This document shows, in pieces, positions 1 through 8,695 of a DNA stretch of 10,508 nucleotides. Position numbers and translations under genes: made by a program. The stretch is from Gryganskiella cystojenkinii. Lineage: Eukaryota > Mortierellomycota > Mortierellomycetes > Mortierellales > Mortierellaceae. The stretch's first letter is position 1. Each line of letters starts with the position of its first letter. The notes beneath the pieces are model-generated. The model saw only the letters and a program-made list of their open reading frames with translations, searched no databases and was not told the DNA's origin. The stretch lies in the NCBI GenBank assembly GCA_015852425.1, contig JAAAIG010001122.1, forward strand, positions 1 to 10,508. The letters run 5' to 3'.

Positions 1-166
1 TAAAAAAAAAGATGGTGGTGGTGGGAAATGTTGGTAGGAATTGACGAGAAGAAAGCCAAAGAAAAAGAAAAGATGACAGGGAGAGGGAGGAAAGAAAGTT
101 AAAAACACAAGACGACGAAAGAAGGAGGTGCAGGCAGTAAGAAGAAAAATTGCCCACTGCAGATGC

Positions 167-260
167 CTGCTTTGATGGCAAGTCAGCACAGAAAAGGACG
201 TGTACAAAGCAAGCGCGAGAGATCGAGAGGACAGAGAGGTCTGCTGGTCTTACTCCTTAC
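167..260 (-). other. candidate 5'-leader intron of a gene lying off the left edge
   Basis: On the minus strand a GTAAGGAG donor begins at 260. A CTGAC branch-like motif lies at 186-182, and a CAG acceptor ends at 167, 16 nt after the branch A, which is usual spacing for a fungal intron. A second CAG ends at 157. To the left of the acceptor, the minus strand from 166 to 1 has no ATG and is pyrimidine-rich, which suits a leader just before a start codon outside the window. An ATG at 283 would give a tiny coding exon ending at 261. Joined to the second acceptor it stays open to the edge, but that translation is only low-complexity Ser/Leu/Phe, so I favour untranslated leader. No product can be inferred. 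Confidence 0.35.
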
Positions 261-1930
261 CTATACTGTTTGGAGTGGACTGCATAGAGGTCTACTCCTG
301 ACGTTCAAGTCGGTCGAGGGGGGAAGGAAGGGGGAGGGATGACGATGCTTTGCTTCTGCCGCTGTTGTTGGGAGGGGATACAGCTTGTTTACGTTCTTCA
401 GCAATTCCTCCTCTATTTTTATGCGCGCGTCCCTGGCTGTTTTTTCGAGTCGGTATGCAAAACAAGACAAATGTAAAAAAGGAAAGCAACGTGTGAATAC
501 TGTGATTATGAGATATAACAAGAAGCAACAGCGGCGAGAGATGTACGCACAAGAAAAAAGAAGAAAAAAAAAAGGGAAAAGGGGATGAAAAAGACGATCC
601 AGGCCCTCCTCTCTTTCTTCTTTGCACAAGGACGGAGAGCTGTTAGCTGACTCTTTTTTTTCCAAAATCCAAACGGGACGGTATTAACTGGGGGCGGAGG
701 GGGTAGAGAGCGAAAGAGAGAGAGGGGGGGACGGGACCGAGGAGGGGAAGGGAAAAGAACCGGGAGGGACAAGGAGTGGTTGTGTAAAGAAGGAGCTTAA
801 AGGGAAGAAGAAAGAAACCACGCGCATAACTCATTCAGCCACAGGGACCAAAGAGTTTTTATCGAAGACAACTAAGAAAGAACCGAACAAAGCACAAATG
901 AAAAAGCACAACTATAAAAAAAATGCCGTGCTGATGACCGTGCAGCAAGCGGTGCTGTTATGCTTGCGCGTTTTGTGTTTGTGAGAGCGTACAAAATAAG
1001 CAGGCTTTCGGCCAGGCACATGTATACCGCCGACAGGGGTCGGGAACTCGGCAAACAGGATGAAAGACTTTTGTTGATTGCTGCACAAGCAAAGAGGCGC
1101 AGAGTGGAGAGTAGTAAGAACGTCAAGAGAATAATTCGGACACAGCCTCCAAGCGAGATACGAGGAAAAGAGGGTAGAATAAGACGAGCTTTTAGACCGA
1201 GGAAAATAAAATTCTTAAAAAAAGAAGTAAAAGAAATCGGTGGGAGAAGAGAAGAGAGCGGACAACGACTGTTGAGTTGTTTGTGTATTGATGATGTGTT
1301 GTGTGTATGCAAGCAGTAAAAAAAGAAAACGCGAGGATAGTAACGAAGACCGAGAACAACAACAAGAAAAAAAAAGAGCTGGGCTGACAAAGAGGGAACA
1401 AAAAAAAGACCGTTCAGGTAAAGAGAGTAGAGCAGAACGGAGGTGGAAGTTGGTTGAAGTTGGGAAAAGTGACCCGGGAGAGGGTGAAAAAAAATTGTTC
1501 GAGAGATGACAAAGAGGTTTTGAGTCTTTCTTTACCTGATGCCGAAGTGAAATGACAGGAGTGCTGTGCAATGTGTTATGGAGGATAGACAGATGGAGTG
1601 AGAAACGTGGGATTAAGAGAGGAAGGATTGATGGCGAAGTATGTGAGAAGAGGATGGGATGAGGTGCGATGCCGTCAAAGACACAGAGGAAAGGGAAAGC
1701 AGAAAGAGAAAGAAGAAAAGAAGAAGGAAAAGGGACCTTTGGCAGCTTTCACCATGGGAAAAAGAACTGGACTGGGAAAAAAGTGCTCTTTGTCCAGGGG
1801 CGCAAGAGATGACGGGAGAGACGCGAATCTCTTCGTGGACCGAGTGTGCGTGTGTTAACCACCAGGAGGATAGAATTGAAAAAAATTGACATGAAAAAAA
1901 GCTGAGCTGCGTGAATACTATTAATTGAAT
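261..1930 (-). promoter_or_regulatory. long purine-rich (plus) / pyrimidine-rich (minus) stretch without a supported gene
   Basis: By eye, most of this stretch is about three quarters or more A+G on the plus strand, with many GAAA, GGGA and A-tract runs. Open frames on both strands translate to low-complexity Lys/Arg/Glu (plus) or Ser/Leu/Phe (minus), as expected from composition alone. No domain or convincing start context was seen. In fungi, pyrimidine-rich sense strands are common in promoters and 5' leaders, so I read this as the upstream region of a leftward gene. The leader intron at 260-167 supports that direction. A donor-like CAG|GTAAAG occurs on the minus strand at 1534, so further leader exons are possible. 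Confidence 0.35.
689..768 (+). other. G-run cluster with near-canonical G-quadruplex spacing
   Basis: The plus strand has runs of five G (twice, 690-701), then seven G (724-730), GGG (733-735), GGGG (744-747), GGG (750-752), GGG (762-764) and GGG (766-768). Most gaps are 1-2 nt, with one of 8 and one of 10. The G-rich strand would be the template strand of a leftward gene. Folding is an inference; the runs are seen. Confidence 0.35.
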
Positions 1931-1944
1931 CATTTCAGTGAAGA

Positions 1945-2150
1945 CTGTGGCTGTGTGCGTATGTTTTCTTTTCGAAAGCGATCTCTCATCTCGTAATTGA
2001 AATAACCCGTTTCCTTTCTTTCATATCTGCTTTCATTTTCTCGCCTTCTCTTCATCTCATTCATGTTTTGTTAATTCTTCCTGATGGACGTTCTTTTCAT
2101 CTTCATCTTGCTGCTGCTTTTCATCTCTGTAACCTCGAGGATGGGATCGC
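1945..2150 (+). promoter_or_regulatory. pyrimidine-rich stretch, reverse bias to the region on its left
   Basis: The plus strand switches here to long CTTT, TTTC and CATCTT runs, opposite to positions 1-1930. Such a run usually lies just upstream of a start codon in these fungi, which would imply a rightward promoter. No gene follows, because the candidate LTR begins at 2170. It may be one half of a divergent promoter whose rightward gene is lost, interrupted or non-coding. The composition is seen; the role is inferred. Confidence 0.2.
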
Positions 2151-2169
2151 AGTAGTCTAGTGCGAGGAC

Positions 2170-2823
2170 TGTTACGCCCAAATCATCGTCTCATGATGAA
2201 CACAGCAAACAATAACAACAAAGGATCAGCGCCTAGACCTTCAATTTATCAATTTCAAAATCGTCATTATTCTTTCCCTCCGGGGATTAAGTCGGATATA
2301 AGGCGAGAACCTCGAAGGTTTTTGTGCGAAGGTTTTTATTTCTTTCTCTTTAGACCTTCCACGCCCTCTTAAAAAAAAAGAAAAAAACTGCTTTGCAGAA
2401 ACAAAACTTTTGCTATTCGCCCTTCGGATACAAACTTTAGTCTAAAGTTTCTCACCCACGCCTAACAGAATTGAAGGAAAACAGACTGCGGACAAAAACA
2501 AAACACACAGAACAAAAAAAAACTCTCTTCCTTTCCGCCCTGCCCCCACCTGCCATGGCTCTCGATAAACCTTTTCTTTAAAAAATAAGTGAGCAAAAAA
2601 CTAGCACACAAAGGCCAAGTCTCTTTCCCCCTGCTGCCCTGCTTCTTCTTTTCTTGTCCCCCCTTCATCCCCCTTCTGTGGCTGTGAGAAGAGAAAAAAG
2701 TTTGTAAGCAAGCATGGGTATTTTTTTTTGAGGTTGGGATGTTTGTGTTTGAATACGTTTCTGAGAGATTCAATAACAACGTTTTTTTTGTGAGCCGGGA
2801 AAGAAAATCGATCAAGGCAAACA
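2170..2823 (+). mobile_element. candidate solo LTR of a Ty3/Gypsy-type retrotransposon
   Basis: The left end is TGTTACGCCC, a TG start of the kind typical of Ty3/Gypsy LTRs. Inside are a TATA-like GATATAAGG (2295-2303) and a direct repeat of CGAAGGTTTTT (2313-2323 and 2327-2337). If the element ends at 2823 with AACA, it is 654 bp, has TGTT/AACA inverted ends, and is flanked by AGGAC on both sides (2165-2169 and 2824-2828), a 5-bp target-site duplication. The alternative end is 2467: TAACA there mirrors TGTTA and gives a 298-bp LTR, but the flanks do not match. No reverse transcriptase, integrase or second LTR is in the window. A 70-codon plus-strand frame across the left part is not regarded as a gene. 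Copy number elsewhere in the genome would settle the ends. Confidence 0.33.
2432..2450. repeat. perfect 19-bp palindrome
   Basis: AAACTTTAG and CTAAAGTTT are exact reverse complements separated by a single T. It lies inside the candidate LTR. Arms this short with a 1-nt centre suit a dimeric protein-binding site better than an RNA hairpin. The binding role is inference. Confidence 0.6.
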
Positions 2824-2863
2824 AGGACTTCAGCTCAGATCGATCGCCCACATATTCCATCAC

Positions 2864-2883
2864 CATCCCATCCCATCCCATCG
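2864..2883 (+). repeat. CATCC microsatellite, nearly four copies
   Basis: Three exact CATCC units are followed by CATCG. The repeat sits about 40 bp to the right of the candidate LTR end, in non-coding DNA. Confidence 0.7.
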
Positions 2884-3196
2884 CCTTCACTTCTCTTCAT
2901 TCTCTCCTCTGAATACATGGCAGAGTTCTATCCAGTGTTTCTCCTCATACTCGTTTTCAGGTGTCGCTCATCTTCATTGGGATCAGCTCATATCTCGCTG
3001 GAGATGAACGATTACAAAACAGTCTCACTGAAAATCATCCCTGCAGGTTCTAACTGTTCTTTGACTAGGGATTTGCTCTTCCTAAGAGTGAAGAGTGAAG
3101 CGATTTAAGGAACTGAATGAAGGAACAAAAAAACAAAAAAAAATGTGAGGGACAAGGCGGAAAGAGATTGCGTTTTCACTCATGGACCCATCGTGC

Positions 3197-3212
3197 AAGG
3201 GCCTGGGCCCTT
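3197..3212. repeat. GC-rich inverted repeat, 7-bp arms
   Basis: AAGGGCC and GGCCCTT pair exactly across a TG centre. It is an isolated GC-rich motif in AT-richer surroundings. It could be a protein-binding palindrome; no gene start is identified nearby. Confidence 0.5.
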
Positions 3213-3945
3213 CGGAACAAATATTCATTGGGGTATTTTTTCAGCAGCAAAGAACAAAAAAAAAAAAAATAGCCCTAACCTTGGACATTGGATTGTCTCC
3301 TTTTTGAGAGTGGAAAATGTTGATCAGGCTCTCAGAGTATCTTTGCTCACTCTATCTTGATGCTCAAGTTGTTGTTGTTTAATTTTCCTTGAGGCTAAGC
3401 ATGCACAAAGACAATCAATCACCAATTGGATGGTGGCATAGATGCCGCAACCCGCATGGCTGCCTTTAAATGAGCTTCTTCGGGGTGGGTCCAAGCAAAA
3501 CTGAAAATTTGCGAAATTATGAATAAAATAACCGCTTCTACACTCAGGTGCGTGAATTTTTGATGGACCCCCAAGAACGATTTCCTTGTCTTCGTCGCCT
3601 GAGTTATTTTCTTTTGCGCTCTGCAAAGCCATGCGTTATGATGCATGACACAAGCAAAGGAATGCCAAGGTGTGGCACTCACTGAACAATTTTTCTCTTG
3701 TTTTGCTTCGAGGTAAAAAAGTAGCAGCCTTAGTTTGGGACCAACTAAAGCATCCAAAAAAAAAAAAAAAAATGAGGTGCAGCATCAATAAAGACGAGGA
3801 CCCTCCAAGCCCTCAAGTGCCAATGTTACACACCCTTTGTCAATGAACTTTGTGTTCAAGGAGGGAAAACAAGTCCACGCAAACACTCGCTCCACCGTTC
3901 TCCAGCCCTGTTTTCGCTCTCGAAGTTCAAAATTATTGTTGAGCA

Positions 3946-4003
3946 AAAAGACAGCGGAAAAGCGATCATCAAGGACAGCAATTGTTGATGTTGCCTGTCT
4001 TTT
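3946..4003. repeat. nested inverted repeat (possible two-tier hairpin)
   Basis: The outer arms AAAAGACAG (3946-3954) and CTGTCTTTT (3995-4003) are perfect complements. Between them, CATCAA (3967-3972) and TTGATG (3985-3990) also pair. A further GAGC just outside the left arm can pair with GCTC just outside the right arm with a small bulge. This could fold if transcribed; there is no evidence here that it is transcribed. Confidence 0.5.
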
Positions 4004-5033
4004 AGAGCTCTTTTCACTTTCGCGTTCTCGAACAAGCACATGGAAAAAAAGCTCTTTTGTTGATAGCATTGTTTTCACCTCCTCTCTCTTGCTCGTACTC
4101 TGTAGCTCACTTTTTGTGCATGTCTCTCTCTTTCGCACTCCCTGTTCGTCTGGTGACCCATGATGGCAAGTTCTTGGAAGACTAACACTGGGAGAGGGCA
4201 ATAAACAAACAAAAACAACAAAACAACAAAAACAACCCCTTTGGCCCACGCATCCCCAATGGAAAGCCGTCGCGCCGATCGTTTTCAAGCTGATATCTTT
4301 TGATTTTACTTTTTTTTACTCTTGTCCGCCCGCCTTTGACATTATTGATTGTCCCCAAGCTGCTGCATGCCCACTCCGCCGAGTAAACTAAGAGTCATGT
4401 ACCTCTTCTTTTTTTATCCGACGCCTTTCATCCAAAGCTGCTTGTCGAGAATATTGGCGAAAAGAAGAAAAAAAAACGGCTAATCTTTCTTGGTATTGGG
4501 CTGCTGTATGCTGTGCACAAATGCATCACATTTCTCTTGATCAATAGAGTGTCTAAATCGTTGGGGGAACATTGAAAGGTCACACATGCATGCAGATGGC
4601 AAGGGGGGAAAAGCAGCAGCCGACCCGAGCGCCGTTTTCTTGTCTCTCACGCGCACCACAACGCAAAGGTCCGCCAACCAACAAAAAAAAAAAAAAAAAG
4701 TCAAAGGCAGCAAGCAACACTTGCCGATGTTCCAATGGACGTACATATATCCTGTCGACGTCAAAAAAAAACACAATTGGCTAAACAAATCACTCCTGAA
4801 GTCCCTCGTCGACTGCTTCCCCCTTATTTTATTATCTTTGCCTCTCGTGAGACCGGGAGAATTCCCTTGACGACCCAAAAGACAGAGCGCGTGTGGGACT
4901 CATTAATCTTTTTCTGGCCCCTTTTTGCTGCATTGCTGCCGAAAAAGAGGGGGTGTTTGTGTGGGAAAGAAAAAAATTGGTGGCTGTGTCAACACGCGTT
5001 GTGATTCGCGTGACCCTCGTGATTTCTGGTATT

Positions 5034-5117
5034 TTTATTCTTTCTCACGATTGTCCTCGTCCTTCTCCACGTCATAAACAAGAGGCAGAGAGCAAACCGT
5101 GTACGTTTCTTTTTATT
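5034..5117 (-). terminator. poly(A) signals downstream of the DUF4048-like gene
   Basis: The minus strand shows AATAAA at 5117-5112 and again at 5039-5034, 93 and 171 nt past the stop codon at 5210. Both sit in AT-rich DNA with suitable spacing for fungal 3'-end formation. Which one is used cannot be told from sequence. Confidence 0.45.
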
Positions 5118-5209
5118 TTCGTTACTCTTCTTTATAACCCTTTTCATGACAATATGACAAAGGGATGATGTTTACATGGGTATGATGTGCGAACTTTCGA
5201 ATTCAGAGC

Positions 5210-7861
5210 CTAGTCATTCTTCTTCAAGGCGAGGCCGATCGAAGGCAAAGACTTGGCATCCTCAACTTCTCCTTTTCTGTGCAGTGGCTGGGGGGTATCT
5301 AAAGCGGATCCCAACTTGCTTGACTCGGTCTCAAGACTCTCCAAAAATTCCTTATCCTCAAGATCCCATGCTCCGGTCGACTCAGTTGTCATAGTGGCGG
5401 TTATTGTGCTCGCGGGTGCCTGCGCTGCAGACGATGGTTCATCTTCAATATCCAATTGAGCAACGGTTTTGGTCAGGGACGACAGCGAGTCACCCTCCAG
5501 CGAGGCTTTGTTAGCCCCTTTGAGGTCTCCCTTCTGGCGACTGGTACGACGGATCAAACTTGGTGAGCGAGCAACACCACCGCTGGATTTGGCAGATGAT
5601 CCCACCGCAGACTCCTCTAAACCCTTCTCGGCTAATAGCCGGACACGCTCCTTCTCCCTTTCTCGTTCTCGGATGCGTTCTCGTCGTCTTTGCTCCTTGA
5701 CTTGCTGTTGTTGTAATTGCTGTTCCGTCAGCTGTGGTAACTGTTGCTCGACCTCATCCTCCTCATCGAGGAGTCTTAGCCGCTGATGATGGTAATAAAT
5801 ATCATCATGACTGGGCAAGGGGAGAGCATCAGCCGCGGATTGAGCCAATCCTGACATCATGTCCATCGTCCTCTGTCTCGAATGCTGGAATCTATATTAG
5901 ACCAAAACACCCCAAAAACAAGAGTTAGTCCGTTATGTTCTTATGTTCATGCAAGAATCAAGTATGAATGCAAAATGGCTAATAAAACGGAGCAAGTGGA
6001 GCAAAAGGCTTACCGATCCGAATCTGCAACATCATTCACCACTGTGCGAATGCCACCCAACAAGGATCCAAAGCCCTTGAAAAGAGCTCGACCTGTGTTG
6101 ACGAGCACTTCCTCGGCCTCGGGGGGTATAAAGAGACCGCTGGACTCTCGCCTCATCTTTCTTGATTCCCGCTGCAGTTGCATTTGGAGCGACGACGAGT
6201 CGGGCTGTCCTGCACTGCTAAAGCTGCTCTGACTCGAATGACCAGCCTCGAAGGCTCCTGTGGGGTGATCGCCAGCGTTCGAGTGGGAGGAAGAGGAAGT
6301 CGAGACGGAGGACAACGAGGCTCGATCGCCACGTCTAGCATTTGTTAGCGAGGGATTTGGACTGCTGTTCAATCCATTCAAACTGTTCAAGCCGTTAAGG
6401 TAAGTGGGGAGTGGGCTCGTAGGTCGGCTAGCAGACTGCATGCCCTCAGCGCTGACTCTTCCGGCACTGCTGGTACTTGTGCGACCGCTGGCAACTCCGT
6501 TGGCGCCTGTGGAGATCGAAGGAGAGTCACCCCTGGTTGGGGACTGAAGATGATGCAGACTGATTCCTCCACTGACACCACTAATTCCGCTGACACTACC
6601 GACCACTGAGCCCCAAAGACCTGCGCCTGTCGTCGAGAGTCGATGTGAGACAGATTGAGCACTGCTATGACCGTAGAGTTGCTTTTCTTGTTCCTGAATC
6701 GAGGCACTGGCCTCAGCTTGTTGTCTTGTCCTTTCCTCCAGCATCATCTGGGACCATCTCTCCTTGAGTTGACCAAGTTCAGAGAGGTTGGTCTCGAGAT
6801 CTTCTCGTAACTGTGCGATCCGAGCTTCCTTTTGTGCGATCACGGACAAGAGTGCATCACTGGTCTGCTGAGGGAATTCGCTGTCAGTCGGGGAGTGGAC
6901 CATGGCCAAGTTGCTGCTTAAAGCCTGTGTGTTTCTGGATTCAATCAGAGCCACAGAGTTCTAATTTTTATAAAAAAAAGCATAAAACGTGTCAATAAAG
7001 CAGAGCAAACATGCTCTCCTGCACCACACAAGCATTGGCATTTTGAGATTCTCTGGGAGCACTTACCCGATTCATCCTAGTCTGTCGACCAGACAGGGAC
7101 CTTTCTCGTTCTCGATCACTCCCTGCCATGGTATTAGATCCAAACGAAGAGACAGAGGTTGGTGTTCCGGGGATCTGTTCTCCTCCTGCCTCTTCCGAAA
7201 GTTCTTCGCCGAGATCTTCCTGTCGTTGCTGCTGTTGTTGAAGTCGAAGTTGAAAGTCCTGAGAGACACTGCGACGGTTCAACATGACATGTCGTTGCGG
7301 TATGTGGGTCGAGGAAGGCGAGGCAAGAGGTTCGTTTGTTCGCTCAGAGGATGATGACGAAGACTTGGCGTGCTTTTTGGACAAGGAAGACTGACGGCTG
7401 AGAGATGCAGTGGTGTTGGACGGTAAGGACGATGCATTGTTCTTTGAAGAGGAATCGACAGTCAGAGGCCTCTGAAGACTCGATTTCCGACTAAGCGTGG
7501 AGGCACGCTTGCCACTGCTACTATTGCCGCTCGAGAGTGGAGAGGATGCTGGTGACAATGGCGAGTCGTCAACGTTTGGCTTTAAGGAAGGCCCATTCGA
7601 CTCTTCGGACTCGGACATGTACTGCGAGTTAATGGCGATCGGGTTCAAGGAAAGAGGTTTGGGTAGGGAAAGAGACTTGCGGTTCTCGGTTGAGTACGAG
7701 TGGCTTTTGGTCCCGATGGTATAAGCAGGCCTAGCAGAGAAGGTCGTCGGAATGGCTGCGGATGGCAATGTGACCGAGGGTCGAGGCGAGGATGGCTCTG
7801 CACGCGAGGGGGCAGGGATGGTCGTCGACGTAGCGTTGTCCTGGTCGAGATCCTGCCACAT
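5210..7861 (-). CDS. DUF4048-like Ser-rich coiled-coil protein, three exons, 807 aa
   Basis: Exons run 7861-7067, 6960-6014 and 5891-5210 (stop TAG). The phases agree and the spliced product is 807 residues. The ATG at 7861 is chosen because an in-frame TAA lies just upstream at 7882-7880; an upstream non-coding exon remains possible. Residues 1-265 are Ser/Pro-rich with basic phospho-site-like motifs (RKSS at 125-128, RRS at 196-198) and a short Q-run near 208-212. Residues about 300-361 form a coiled coil (ALLSVIAQKEARIAQLREDL), the part most like fungal DUF4048 proteins, which also carry a preceding RRxS-type motif. Residues 548-581 end exon 2 with a hydrophobic amphipathic segment (ALFKGFGSLLGGIRTVVNDV). 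Residues 632-671 are a Gln- then Arg/Glu-rich helix. The tail is acidic. No catalytic motif, signal peptide or clear membrane span is seen. The gene is near-certain; the family name is from memory of motif order and moderate. Function is unknown. Confidence 0.85.
5892..6013 (-). other. intron 2 of the DUF4048-like gene, donor overlaps an in-frame stop
   Basis: The donor GTAAGC starts at 6013 and the acceptor ATATAG ends at 5892. GGACTAACTC, a near-ideal branch site, lies about 30 nt before the acceptor with no AG between. Length is 122 nt, phase 2. Spliced, CG joins A to make Arg 581. Retained, CGG also makes Arg and the next codon is TAA, so the unspliced product is exactly residues 1-581. 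Confidence 0.85.
6961..7066 (-). other. intron 1 of the DUF4048-like gene
   Basis: The donor GTAAGTGC starts at 7066, directly after a complete CGG codon (phase 0). The acceptor AAATTAG ends at 6961, after an AT-rich run. A TTGAC branch-like motif lies within. Length is 106 nt. Retention adds 24 codons and then a stop. Confidence 0.85.
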
Positions 7862-8576
7862 TTGGGGTGGAAAAGGTGATTAAATGGAGACCCTCGCGGG
7901 AAGACGAAGATGATGAAGAAGAAAAGAAGGAAATGAAAACACGAAAGATGATGAGACACTGAAGATTGATGCAATTATGCTGTGTTCAAAAGATGCGCCA
8001 ACGTGTGGTTTGCAGGATGAGCGCGTGGTGTGATCGTAGGATGAACAGGAAGAAGAAAATGATAAAATATGAAACGGGTGCAAGGGATGCAAAAGTGAAG
8101 GGTGGGAGAGAGATAGGGAGACCAACAGACCGACAAACAAGAGAATGAACAGATGATGAATCATAAAATAAAAAAAAAAGACATGGGTCCTCAAGGAAAC
8201 AAGGGCACTGAGAGACTGGGAAATGTTGAGAGCAACAATAAAGATCGCATTTCTCACCTCCCGTCCACGGTTTCGACAAACAAGGCGGACTTGAACGAAC
8301 AAACAATAAGAATTTTAAAAAAAAAACGTAACTGCTGAATTGACTGTGTACCACATCGACCCCTCTTGTACACAGCCACAACAGAACAGGGGACAAGGAA
8401 TTATCCACGACGGTAAACAATCGTGTCCACAAGACAACCACCCTGTCATTATCACCAGGGTAAAGCAGAACTGCTCTTACCCATCGTCATCATTCACATC
8501 GACCAACTCTTAAATCCAATAATGATATGTCGTGCCGCATGACAGGGACTTACTGGAACAAAATGATCAGGACATG
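7862..8576 (-). promoter_or_regulatory. leader/promoter region of the DUF4048-like gene
   Basis: The minus strand is rich in CTTC, TTTC and CATCATC runs right up to the start codon, as expected of a fungal leader. Donor-like sites occur at 8553 (GTAAGT), 8480 (GTAAGA) and 8257 (GTGAGA). A CAG that could act as acceptor lies at 7855-7853, six bases inside the predicted CDS. Exon chains from the 8553 donor did not restore the downstream frame, so any leader intron would be untranslated or would move the start codon. Minus-strand frames here (for example 8302-7880) show no domain and are not called. Confidence 0.4.
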
Positions 8577-8579
8577 CAT
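8550..8579 (-). promoter_or_regulatory. possible upstream ORF (9 codons) in perfect Kozak context
   Basis: GCCACCATG starts a 9-codon frame (MHVLIILFQ) ending in TAA at 8552-8550. A GTAAGT donor at 8553 overlaps its last sense codon and stop, so splicing there would remove the stop. A TATA-like box lies only about 12 bp upstream of the ATG, so whether this ATG is in the mRNA depends on an unknown start site. Confidence 0.3.
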
Positions 8580-8591
8580 GGTGGCAGGAGC

Positions 8592-8598
8592 TATATAG
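8592..8598 (-). promoter_or_regulatory. TATA-like box, candidate promoter of the DUF4048-like gene
   Basis: TATATAG on the minus strand lies about 730 bp upstream of the predicted start codon, between the two genes. A start site some 30 bp downstream would fall near 8565, giving a long leader. The motif is short and could be chance. Confidence 0.3.
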
Positions 8599-8695
8599 GC
8601 GGATCATCGTCGAGGCACTGTCGACTTTGCTTGGAAACCGGACTCTTATTCAAAGGGAATACGATGGGTAGCCAAAAGCATTCATCATATTTTAT

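Larger units (their letters stand above)
2829..5030. other. about 2.2 kb without a supported gene
   Basis: The longest frames here are 167 codons (minus, 4288-3785), 112 codons (minus, 3757-3419) and 108 codons (plus, 3837-4163). They overlap one another, have no recognisable domain, and their translations look like non-coding sequence. Splice-like strings occur, for example TTTTCAG|GTGTCG at 2960, but no consistent exon chain could be built. The stretch also holds A-tracts of 14 (3256-3269), 17 (3756-3772) and 17 (4683-4699), an AAC-rich run at 4199-4236, and two inverted repeats listed separately. Unspliced or non-coding transcripts cannot be excluded. Confidence 0.5.

Noticed and set aside
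261..1933. Many frames of 60-172 codons on both strands
   Set aside because: Their Lys/Arg/Glu or Ser/Leu/Phe bias follows directly from the purine/pyrimidine skew.
2160..2372. 70-codon plus-strand frame
   Set aside because: It runs through the candidate LTR start and TATA-like region; explained better as mobile-element DNA.
3324..3757. Two overlapping minus-strand frames of 102 and 112 codons
   Set aside because: Acidic start of one (SGDEDKEIV) looked coding-like, but no family was recognised and no splice chain supports it.
3756..3800. 17-A tract near an AATAAA, possible retroposed copy tail
   Set aside because: The AATAAA follows rather than precedes the A-tract, and no flanking duplication or recognisable parent gene was found.
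3785..4288. 167-codon minus-strand frame
   Set aside because: No domain, overlapped by plus-strand frames of similar quality, and it contains the nested inverted repeat; looks like chance.
5253..5786. Plus-strand open frames opposite exon 3 (68 and 105 codons)
   Set aside because: They are antisense to a well-supported exon and their Ser/Cys/Arg-rich translations are what reversed Gln/Arg/Glu codons give.
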